Assembly: GCF_003336205.1 (NCBI RefSeq)
Contig: NZ_QPIE01000007.1
Coordinates: 124,001-188,000 of the forward strand
DNA from: Chryseobacterium lacus
Lineage (GTDB): Bacteria > Bacteroidota > Bacteroidia > Flavobacteriales > Weeksellaceae
DNA length: 64,000 nucleotides
Reading direction: 5' to 3'
The notes under the pieces were generated by a model that was not told where the DNA came from, ran no database searches, and saw only the letters and a program-made list of their open reading frames with translations. The translations under genes were made by a program, and so were the position numbers. Positions 27,009 through 34,194 of the stretch are shown here, piece after piece. Positions within the stretch are counted from its first letter, which is position 1. The number at the start of each line of letters is the position of its first letter.

Positions 27009-27368
27009 TTTTTTTAAAAAATTTTTTGAACTGGGGAAATGATACAGATGCAGATCAATCTCAAAATACCCCCACCCCTTTTTTAAAAAGTAAAAATCCC
27101 CCCCTCCTGAAGGGAAATTCTTTAGGTTTTCAAGCCTGATAATTATATCATATTCACCACATGTTCTTTTCCATTCAGTAGGGAGATCCAAGTCCTTACA
27201 GAATCTCCTTTGCACCTCATCTTCTCTTCAGCACTTAAATCCTGTAATCATTTTTCATCCCTTGAGAGAGCCTTGAGGGTTCTCATTTCTGTCCTTAGTG
27301 CTTCGCACTAACACCACAAATTCCCACCAACCCTCACCATTTTTTAGTAACTCAAAAATTTATTTATT
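27009..27368. other. 360-bp gene-free stretch with two hairpins and homopolymer tracts
   Basis: No gene is seen. Around 27070-27110 there are C runs (CCCCCACCCC, CCCCCCCTCC) separated by A/T runs. Two hairpins follow: GAGAGCC/GGTTCTC around TTGAG (27266-27284) and TTAGTGC/GCACTAA around TTC (27295-27311). They precede the 27369 gene by about 60 bp. This could be a structured leader, or an origin/transfer site of the element; neither is shown. Confidence 0.4.
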
Positions 27369-27743
27369 ATGAAAAAACATTTTAAGGGATTTGTAGCTAA
27401 AGTAGAGCTATTAAAATCTCAAAGAGCAACAGAAGACATCAATGGACTGATGCCAGTCATCTTGTTGGGTATTGGAGGTGAAATGCCATCCAGAAATGTC
27501 ATTAGTGGAACAGTAGCAGAGAGTATGAATTTAGAACCTGGAGCTGTTTATCTGTTCAATGCTAAAGAGCAGGATTCAGACCCTGTGTATGGGAGAAGAT
27601 TCAGATTTATGACTTTATCTCAAGAATTAGGACCTGTAGAGACTTTACAGGCTTGTCAGTTTGTAGGGGATCTTAAGATTGTAGATGTAGAATCTCCAAT
27701 GGTTCCTGAAGAAGACTTTGATGAAGTCCTCACAGAAAAATAG
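27369..27743 (+). CDS. Hypothetical mobile-element protein
   Basis: 124 residues, no named family. N-terminal Lys-rich (MKKHFKGFVAKVELL), a hydrophobic Gly-containing strand (LMPVILLGIGGEMPSRN), VYLFNAKE, and an acidic tail (PEEDFDEVL). The beta-rich layout with an acidic C-terminus is reminiscent of single-strand DNA-binding proteins, but there is no motif to confirm this. It has its own leader with hairpins and its own terminator. Confidence 0.6.
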   Translation: MKKHFKGFVAKVELLKSQRATEDINGLMPVILLGIGGEMPSRNVISGTVAESMNLEPGAVYLFNAKEQDSDPVYGRRFRFMTLSQELGPVETLQACQFVGDLKIVDVESPMVPEEDFDEVLTEK

Positions 27744-27749
27744 TGTATT

Positions 27750-27776
27750 GTCTCCCAGAAATGGGGGACTTTTTTT
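27750..27776 (+). terminator. Rho-independent terminator after the 27369 gene
   Basis: GTCTCCC, loop AGAAAT, GGGGGAC (one T.G pair), then seven T. Confidence 0.85.
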
Positions 27777-27851
27777 ATCTCAAACCAACCCGTTTTTTTC
27801 CAAAGCTATATATAGTTTTTGGAGAAAACCAGGCTAAAGAACTTTTGTAAA

Positions 27852-28292
27852 ATGAATCAGACATTAAATGAAATTCAGGTGTCCTATAGTACACCTCAGA
27901 CTACAAAGCCACAAATCAAATCTTCTCTTCAGGTCTATGAAATGGTTAAGAAGCATTGGAATCCAAACCATCTTGAACTCCATGAGGAATTCAAAGTTAT
28001 TTTTCTCAATCAAGGTAATAGGGTTTTAGGGATTTATGACCTGGCAAAAGGTGGAATTAGTCAGTGTACAGTAGATGTACGACTAATCTTTAGTATTGCA
28101 TTAAAAGTAAACTCTTCAGGAATTATGTTAGTTCATAATCATCCCAGTGGAAACCTTACTCCAAGTGCACCAGATACTGCTATTACGAAAAACATTAGGG
28201 AAATTGGGGTCTTAATGAACATTAAATTATTAGATCACCTGATAATAACCAAAGAAAATTATTATAGTTTTGCTGATCACGGTGATCTGTAA
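27852..28292 (+). CDS. RadC-like JAB/JAMM-domain protein
   Basis: 146 residues from ATG 27852; the longer frame opens with a TTG at 27819 that is less likely. The metal site is HNHPSGNLTPSAPD, with upstream glutamate in the HEEFKVIFL strand, as in the RadC/MPN JAB domain. The N-terminal helix-hairpin-helix of chromosomal RadC is absent, giving the short form common on mobile elements. The molecular role is unknown; an isopeptidase or nucleotide-related activity has been suggested for JAB folds. Confidence 0.88.
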   Translation: MNQTLNEIQVSYSTPQTTKPQIKSSLQVYEMVKKHWNPNHLELHEEFKVIFLNQGNRVLGIYDLAKGGISQCTVDVRLIFSIALKVNSSGIMLVHNHPSGNLTPSAPDTAITKNIREIGVLMNIKLLDHLIITKENYYSFADHGDL

Positions 28293-28364
28293 GCAGATGA
28301 AAACCCCAAGATTTATTAAATTTACCTGTCAGTCATATATGGCAGATATTTTAAAATAGCTTTT

Positions 28365-28562
28365 ATGGATTACACTAAATTTATTGATGATGCCCTTATT
28401 GCGAGGGGAGACATGTATTTTAACATGAAGAGTTATAGTATGGCCAAGAGTTGTTATGAACAGGCCCTAGCTAAATTAAGGAGATATAATGGAGACAGAA
28501 GTCATCCTGCTCACACAGCTCAGTATTTACAGAAAAGAATTAGGGAGTGCAGTGGGAGATAA
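28365..28562 (+). CDS. Small helical (TPR-like) hypothetical protein
   Basis: 65 residues. YFNMKSYSMAKSCYEQALAKLRRY reads like the second helix of a TPR unit, with conserved-type Tyr/Ala positions. No other domain. It follows the RadC-like gene by 72 bp on the same strand. Confidence 0.45.
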   Translation: MDYTKFIDDALIARGDMYFNMKSYSMAKSCYEQALAKLRRYNGDRSHPAHTAQYLQKRIRECSGR

Positions 28563-28584
28563 TGAATACCTCATTCTATAGCTC

Positions 28585-28710
28585 TAGAGAGAGCTCTTCC
28601 ACATTAAAAAAATACTCACAGGAACTTCTAAAGCTTCTGCAAGTCTGTACATGTTGAAAATATTGGTAGGGTCTATCTCACCAGCCATTGTTCCTACTAA
28701 ATCACAGTTT
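28585..28710 (-). pseudogene. Remnant of an XRE-type helix-turn-helix regulator
   Basis: On the minus strand, about 41 codons encode DLVGTMAGEIDPTNIFNMY followed by RLAEALEVPVSIFL, which matches the last part of a Cro/C1 HTH domain. An in-frame TGA closes the frame upstream and TAG ends it at 28585. The DNA-recognition helix is missing, so this is a fragment. It may be the former element regulator. Confidence 0.5.
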
Positions 28711-28777
28711 CACTTAGAGTATAACATATGAGAACATTTACTCCATAATTAAATAAACAAAATTCAACACAATTATT

Positions 28778-29281
28778 ATGAAAAAATTTATCACATTTAT
28801 TACGCTTTTGGCTGTGACCCTAGCCTATAGTCAAACTCTGAATCAACTTAATATTAAATATGGAGTCAGTAAGTTCAAACTTGAATCTAGTAAATCCCTC
28901 TATCTTTCAGATTTGTTATACAAATTTGGAGATAATGTACAATACTATTCCTATATTAAAGGAGATATTAAGGAGATTTTAGGATATGACGTAAAAGACA
29001 TACATTTAGGTTACTACAATAATAAATTATATTATATAGGTTTTGTTTTTGAAGAAAATTTTCATCACACTGACATTGTGTATAATAAACTAAAAAATTT
29101 GTACGGACCCGAAACCTCATATGATTCAAATTATAAAAGTGGACCACTTGATATGAAATGGTCCTACCAGTGGCACTCAGCAAAAGTTACCTTAAGCTAT
29201 GAAGAAAGGTCCGATGGAACCATAACAGTATGGATGATATCTAATATATTAGAAAAAATGATTCATGAATCAGAGTTTTAG
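28778..29281 (+). CDS. Secreted hypothetical protein
   Basis: 167 residues. Signal peptide MKKFITFITLLAVTLAYSQ. The mature part is Tyr-rich and beta-like (GYYNNKLYYIGFVFEE) with a helix NKLKNLYGPE and a terminal WSYQWHSAKVTLSYEE strand pair. The family is not recognised. Composition is AT-rich and CpG is less depleted than in the genes to its left. Confidence 0.65.
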   Translation: MKKFITFITLLAVTLAYSQTLNQLNIKYGVSKFKLESSKSLYLSDLLYKFGDNVQYYSYIKGDIKEILGYDVKDIHLGYYNNKLYYIGFVFEENFHHTDIVYNKLKNLYGPETSYDSNYKSGPLDMKWSYQWHSAKVTLSYEERSDGTITVWMISNILEKMIHESEF

Positions 29282-29401
29282 AATTAAATAATCATGAATC
29301 TAAGTTGTTGTCTATAACAACAATAATACTTTTTAATAGCTTAACCACTAACAACAAAGTGGATTTTAATACCTCTACTCATTTTGAGAAACAGCTTATA
29401 A

Positions 29402-29845
29402 CCTTTCCAGCTTGGAGAGCAATATGAAAATTGGGAGTTTAATCTGGAATATTTAACTGATGAACGAATAGAAGGTTTTGACAGTTATTATTACCTATCT
29501 AAAGTCCAATTTCTTTCTATAGTTCCCACAAAAGTTGAACTGATCTTTTCCTTAGATATTTTGGAAATAGTTATTATGACTATGCAATTTCATTCACGGA
29601 GAGAAAAAAAGTGCTTCATAAAAACTCTAAAAAAAGACTTTGAAAGCAAAAACCAAATAGAAAAAGAAGGAAAAGTAATTGAAGTATTTTATCTTGATGA
29701 GAATACAGAAATTTGGATGATCCAATATAACACAACCAATATGATAGAAATATCATATGGACCGATTAAATATATAAGAAAAAAAAAAATAATCATTATA
29801 AATTTCCCTATTATGATAGTAAATTTTCTTATACTTGTTGTATAA
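29402..29845 (+). pseudogene. Degenerate hypothetical gene without a start
   Basis: The frame is open from 29402 to 29845 but has no ATG before 29576; a TTG at 29561 would give 94 residues. The upstream open frame reads plausible protein (YYYLSKVQFLSIVP, then KVELIFSLDILEIVI), so the true N-terminus is probably lost or frameshifted. The C-terminus is a poly-Lys then hydrophobic stretch. Resembles small immunity- or hypothetical-type proteins of flavobacteria only in general shape. Confidence 0.4.
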
Positions 29846-29943
29846 GTGGACATTATTTAAAATAAAAGGCACACTTTTAGGCATACGTTCTTACATGTTA
29901 TCAGATAAAACATTAATTATTAACCTCTTAAGAGAGTGGGTGA

Positions 29944-29994
29944 GAGTCGTGTCCCCGCTACTAAGCAAAGAGAATCATTTTGGTTCTCTTTTTT
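29944..29994 (+). repeat. attR: second copy of the 51-bp direct repeat
   Basis: Identical over 51 bases to 7103-7153. It contains only the T-loop-to-discriminator end of the tRNA plus its terminator hairpin, with no 5' tRNA half, so it is a duplicated attachment core, not a second tRNA. A perfect palindrome CTCTTAAGAG lies just inside at 29925-29934. Confidence 0.92.
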
Positions 29995-30028
29995 GTTTTT
30001 ATTAAATTTTCGGCATTATTTTATTTCT

Positions 30029-30718
30029 ATGGCAGATCTTCCGGGTAAAGCGATTCATGATTTTTATTTTCAAGAGAATAAAAAAAGGCTTTTTGTTCAT
30101 GACCGTTTCGGGCCGAAAGTGGAAATGCCGGTTTCAACATATTTTCGCAATGCTACCAGAATGCCTCAGTTGGAGCGTATCGCGCTCGACAGGTGTTCAG
30201 GAAATATTTTGGACATTGGTGCCGGAGCCGGAACACATTCGCTGGAACTTCAGAATCGTGGTTTTCAAGGTACTGCGCTGGAAATTTCTCCAAAAGCTTG
30301 TGAAGTCATCGCCGCCAAGGGAGTTGAAAATGTGGTTTGTGAAGATTTTTTTAAATTCGAAGAAAAGCAGTTTGATACACTGCTTTTACTGATGAACGGT
30401 ATCGGAATTTGCGCTACTGTAGAGGGCTTTAGCACTTTTCTGAAGAAAGCAAAATCACTGCTGAAACCGGACGGAAAAATCGTATTCGATTCCTGCGATG
30501 TCGCTTATATGTATGAAGATATTCCTTTTCCCGAACAATATTACGGCGAAGTGGAATGCCGCTACGAATATCAGGGCGAATTTACAGACTGGTTCGGATG
30601 GCTTTATATTGATCAACACACCATGAAATCTGTTGCTGAGGAAGAAGGTTGGATTTCAGAAATTGTTTTCGAGGACGACCGAAATCAATATTTAGCAGAA
30701 CTTTATTTGGGTAAATAA
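30029..30718 (+). CDS. Class I SAM-dependent methyltransferase
   Basis: 229 residues from ATG 30029; the longer open frame reads into attR and is not coding. SAM site NILDIGAGAGTHSLEL, acidic residue after strand 2 (TALEISPKA), VVCEDFFKF, and LLLLMNGIG as the post-motif II strand. Substrate unknown; the form suits a small-molecule methyltransferase. Its CpG content is that of the host core, and it would directly follow tRNA-fMet in a chromosome lacking the element. Confidence 0.85.
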   Translation: MADLPGKAIHDFYFQENKKRLFVHDRFGPKVEMPVSTYFRNATRMPQLERIALDRCSGNILDIGAGAGTHSLELQNRGFQGTALEISPKACEVIAAKGVENVVCEDFFKFEEKQFDTLLLLMNGIGICATVEGFSTFLKKAKSLLKPDGKIVFDSCDVAYMYEDIPFPEQYYGEVECRYEYQGEFTDWFGWLYIDQHTMKSVAEEEGWISEIVFEDDRNQYLAELYLGK

Positions 30719-31019
30719 TTTAAACACTGATTACCAAATAATTGCGCATTATAGCTAATATCCCTATAAAAGTAGTTGTCTAATTCAAAATAATAATTAC
30801 ATTTGTATCACTATTAGATAAACGCATTTCTTTATATTGGTTGATAACATAAGAAATATGAGATAAACAATTGCTGATCTTCAAAATCTTTAAGTTTCCC
30901 AAAATCTGAATTATGGCTTTTTCTGAAATACATGTTTCCTTTCTGAAACCGAGTTTTTTGACGAAAATCCGTACAAAACTTCTTCCGTTTTTATCTTTTC
31001 TAGTAATTCGCGGTCTTGC
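30719..31019. other. Gene-free spacer, 301 bp
   Basis: AT-rich with no open frame of note. TACATTTG near 30797 (within AATAATTACATTTGTAT) matches the -7 promoter consensus, and a very similar segment occurs near 37960, so it may be part of a dispersed repeat and not a working promoter. Confidence 0.4.
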
Positions 31020-31718
31020 CTAGAAATGTGACGAGATCGTTGGAATTAAATTACCAAAATCAGCAAAAGTCCGATATTGTCTGTGAAAAGCAAGAATAAG
31101 ATGCTGTTTCTCATCCTGCTGTTTCTTTGCTTGATCCCAGTACTTTTGCCACTCAACCTGCTTCCCATTGGGGTCAATAAACTTAATTGGATTCTGATAC
31201 GGATTAAGATTTCCCCAAAAGTATACTCCACCATTATGTTGTCCGTCTCCATAGAACTCGGTTTCCATGACAGGATTCCATATCGCCAGCGAATCTACCC
31301 CATACCAAATACTTAACCTCGGGTTGTAATACCGTGCTCCGTAGTAATATAAATCTGTTTCAACGTCTAATTCCTTAGCATTAAACTTATACGGGTTCTC
31401 ATACTCACCGGGCAGGTTCTGCTCCGCCATGGTCTCCCCGAACGGTAAATTTAAGAAAAATTGCGATGTGTCTCCATTAGAATTGGTAACATACTTGGCC
31501 GTGCCCAAATGATCGGTATGCAGATAATACAGGCCGGGAGAAACCGGAGCTTTCGCAAACTCTTTTTCTACCTTTTCCGTAAGCCCGGCCTTTTCCAGAT
31601 AGCGTTTCAGGTCGGCCTTGGGATCAACAATGGTATTTTTGCCGGCCTTCTGCGGCCTTGAGGTTTGGTCGAAGATACTTGGATCTGCTTCCAGCCAGCT
31701 GGCAAAGCGGGTGATGGC
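31020..31718 (-). pseudogene. Orphan C-terminal fragment of an RHS-repeat protein
   Basis: About 232 codons, open after an in-frame stop at 31719-31721. It contains YYLHTDHLGTAKYVT and YKFNAKELDVETDLYYYGARYYNPRLS (shortened reading), the hallmark end of an RHS core, followed by a variable tip (from about NPIKFIDPNGKQ to the stop) with no known toxin motif. The thousands of upstream residues of an RHS protein are absent, so this is a displaced tip module or remnant. Confidence 0.7.
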
Positions 31719-31739
31719 TCAAAGTCGGGAGACTTTGAG
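31718..31739. repeat. Perfect inverted repeat
   Basis: CTCAAAGTC GGGA GACTTTGAG: 9-bp perfect arms around a 4-base loop at the boundary of the RHS fragment. No T tract follows, so it is probably a dispersed palindromic repeat instead of a terminator. Confidence 0.5.
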
Positions 31740-31756
31740 CTACTCCCGCACCTCCA

Positions 31757-31833
31757 GATTAACCAGCGATCAGCAAATTTGTATATAAGCGAATTCGCAA
31801 ATCAACCATTACTAAACAATTAACTGATTAACC
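31757..31833 (+). repeat. Dispersed repeat, copy 1 (flanks the XRE-S24 gene)
   Basis: Begins GATTAACCAGCGATCAGCAA and ends ACTAAACAATTAACTGATTA; an imperfect copy lies at 32887-32961 on the other side of the XRE-S24 gene. The pair could recombine and remove or invert nothing but the repressor gene between them. Confidence 0.55.
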
Positions 31834-31847
31834 AGAAATCCGCTGTA

Positions 31848-32615
31848 TCACCCTTTCTCTCCTCCCTTCATCTCCCTCAATTCCCTTTTCAGCTCCATGA
31901 ACATTTCCCGGATATTTTGTTCAGCAAATTCCTCCGCTTCATACTCCGTAGTGCTGATGCTGCAGGCAAACTCCCATATTTCATAAATATCAGACAAGGG
32001 AATCTGGTAAGGTTCGTAGAAACGGTTGTCCGACTGTACGCAGACGGCCTCGCCTTCATGAAACTGAAACCGCTTATAGACGATGCCATCGGTAGTGATG
32101 AAGACATAGGTTTTGCCCGTTTTCAGATCGGAAAGATGCTCCACGAACCTCCCTACAATGTAAGTACCGTCTTTATATGGAGGCATGGAATCGCCTTTCG
32201 CCGGAAAAGCCCTGTATTTCCCGTTCCGTAAAAAAGGGAGAGAGAGGGTCTGAAGGCTTTCAATATACTCCGGACTGGCATAGCCGGAGAGATACCCCAT
32301 AAAGGTTTTTTCCGGAATAATCTCGATCTTATTGTCTCCGTCGGCATTCACAGCCACGGGCAGAAGGATGCGGTTGTCAGCGACTTTCATCATCTTTTCC
32401 GGAGCATATTTGCGGACGTCCACACTTACCAGAACATCAATGCTCAGATGAAAATATTGGGACATTCTGATCAGCAGATCAATAGGCGGCTCGGAAGTGC
32501 CATCTTCATATTTTACATACCGGCTTCTGGTGATATTCAGGTCATCCGCCAGTTTCTGTTGAGAGATGTTTTTACGGGCTCTCAAAACCCTGATGTTATC
32601 GGAGAAAATTGACAT
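31848..32615 (-). CDS. XRE-family repressor with S24 (LexA-like) peptidase domain
   Basis: 255 residues. N-terminal helix-turn-helix (ISQQKLADDLNITRSRYVKYE, about 17-37, quoted in part) and C-terminal S24 domain with Ser143 in KGDSMPP and Lys181 in IVYKRF, 38 residues apart as in LexA (Ser119/Lys156). No clear Ala-Gly or Cys-Gly self-cleavage site was found between the domains. It is divergent from dinB-dnaE2 and is the natural candidate for their damage-responsive repressor (inference). A palindrome overlaps its own start. Confidence 0.85.
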   Translation of the reverse strand: MSIFSDNIRVLRARKNISQQKLADDLNITRSRYVKYEDGTSEPPIDLLIRMSQYFHLSIDVLVSVDVRKYAPEKMMKVADNRILLPVAVNADGDNKIEIIPEKTFMGYLSGYASPEYIESLQTLSLPFLRNGKYRAFPAKGDSMPPYKDGTYIVGRFVEHLSDLKTGKTYVFITTDGIVYKRFQFHEGEAVCVQSDNRFYEPYQIPLSDIYEIWEFACSISTTEYEAEEFAEQNIREMFMELKRELREMKGGEKG

Positions 32616-32633
32616 TGTTACAAATTAGAACAA
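32615..32633. promoter_or_regulatory. Candidate operator at the start of the XRE-S24 gene
   Basis: TTGTT-N9-AACAA, 19 bp with 7 of 9 positions paired by symmetry, overlapping the first base of the start codon. Suits autoregulation by the XRE-S24 protein; not matched to a known box. Confidence 0.35.
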
Positions 32634-32973
32634 CAAATATACGTTAAATTGTTTCAAATCGTACTAAGTTTGTGCATTAACAAAAGTGAGTGAATGAGTG
32701 AATAAGTGAGCAGCTAACAGCAAATCCGTAATCAGCCATCAGCCACAGCCATGAGCAAATTTATCTGCAAAAACCACCCCGTCATCCTCCTTCGTCGGAC
32801 GCCACCCCTCCAGAGGAGGGGAATATTTCGGTCGCCTTTGTGCACCAGGGAAACATTTATTCTTTCAAACGATTAACCAATTAACCGATTAACCAGCGAT
32901 CAGCAAATTCGCAAATCAGCAAATTCGCACATTCACTAAACAATTAACCAATAACCGATTAAACATCAACCCA
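32634..32973. repeat. Repeat-rich divergent region upstream of dinB
   Basis: No gene. Contains copy 2 of the dispersed repeat (32887-32961), short iterations of ATTAACC and GCAAATTCGCAAATCAGC, and a palindromic CCCCTCCAGAGGAGGGG (32813-32829 region). Promoter boxes for dinB are not clear. Confidence 0.5.
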
Positions 32974-34113
32974 ATGAACCGTGCCATCGTACATATGGAT
33001 TTAGATACTTTTTTCGTTTCGTGCGAAAGAGTCCGGCATTCAGAACTCATCGGCAAACCCGTCATAATCGGCGGAGGTGACCGTGGGGTAGTGGCTTCAT
33101 GCTCTTATGAAACCCGGTATTTCGGGGTACGCTCTGCCATGCCCATGAAAATGGCACTCAGGCTGTGCCCTGAAGCACGGGTCATTCGCGGAGATATGGA
33201 TTGGTACACCAAAATGTCACATGAAGTAACGGAAATCATTCAGGAAAAAGTTCCCGTCATGGAAAAAGCCAGTGTAGATGAGTTTTATCTGGACTTATCG
33301 GGGATGGATCAGTTTTTTGGTTGCTACCAATGGACCCGGGAAATTGCTCGCTCAGTGATGAAAAATACGGGGCTGCCCATCAGTTTTGCCCTCTCTGGAA
33401 ATAAAACAGTGTCTAAGATCGGAACGGGTGAAGCCAAACCTGTAGGACAGCTCGAGATCAGGGAAGACCTCGTGCAGCCTTTTCTCAATCCGTTATCCGT
33501 ACGAAAAATTCCTATGGTGGGGAATGCCACGTTTCAATTGCTTTCGCGCATCGGCGTGCGAAAAATTCAGACGCTTTCCGAAATGCCGGTAGAGGTCTTG
33601 CAGAAGCTGATCGGAAAAAACGGAACCGAACTTTGGAAGAAAGCCAATGGAATAGACGATTCGCCGGTGACGCAATATGCAGAAAGAAAATCCATTTCCA
33701 CCGAGCACACGTTTTCAGAAGATACCATGGATGTGGAAAATATGCAGAGCCTTCTTTCCGGAATGGTAGAGCAGTTGTGTTTCCAGCTGAGAAAAGAAAA
33801 ATGGCTCGCCTCCGTCGTCACCGTGAAAATCCGTTACGCCAATTTTGATACCGAAACAAAACAGATGAAAATTCCCTATACTGCCGTTGACCATACCATT
33901 TCAAGGTATGTACAGGAATTATTTAAAAAACTCTATACCCGCAGAATGCGCCTTAGGATGGTAGGAGTGAAATGCTCCGGATTAGTGCATGGCCAGCACC
34001 AGATGAATCTTTTTGAAGATACAGAAGAACTCATCAGCCTCTATCAGGCGATGGACAGAATGAAAATGCGCTTCGGAAAAGACGCCGTGAGAAGAGCCGG
34101 CGGAATTCCCTAA
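32974..34113 (+). CDS. dinB: Y-family DNA polymerase (Pol IV / ImuB-like)
   Basis: 379 residues. Catalytic acidic residues Asp9 (HMDLDTFF) and Asp102-Glu103 (ASVDEFYLDLSG), steric-gate Phe in DTFF, YETRYFGVRSAMP finger motif, then thumb and little-finger domains. A clamp-binding QMNLF motif sits near the C-terminus. All catalytic residues are present, so it should be an active translesion polymerase, unlike ImuB which lacks them. It is followed by a dnaE2-type gene in a presumed mutagenesis operon. Confidence 0.9.
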   Translation: MNRAIVHMDLDTFFVSCERVRHSELIGKPVIIGGGDRGVVASCSYETRYFGVRSAMPMKMALRLCPEARVIRGDMDWYTKMSHEVTEIIQEKVPVMEKASVDEFYLDLSGMDQFFGCYQWTREIARSVMKNTGLPISFALSGNKTVSKIGTGEAKPVGQLEIREDLVQPFLNPLSVRKIPMVGNATFQLLSRIGVRKIQTLSEMPVEVLQKLIGKNGTELWKKANGIDDSPVTQYAERKSISTEHTFSEDTMDVENMQSLLSGMVEQLCFQLRKEKWLASVVTVKIRYANFDTETKQMKIPYTAVDHTISRYVQELFKKLYTRRMRLRMVGVKCSGLVHGQHQMNLFEDTEELISLYQAMDRMKMRFGKDAVRRAGGIP

Positions 34114-34194
34114 AAATCCGCACATCTATGGCTCTGTCTCCTGCCTCTTGCCTATCATCTCAAATCTCCAAATCTCCAAGTCTCAAATCTCATT

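Noticed and set aside
29944-29994. Second tRNA-fMet gene
   Set aside because: Only the T-loop-to-discriminator part is present; no acceptor 5' strand, D-arm or anticodon, so it is attR.
29936-30028. N-terminal extension of the methyltransferase (start at 29936)
   Set aside because: It would translate the attR core and the tRNA terminator; ATG 30029 starts where the protein becomes family-like.
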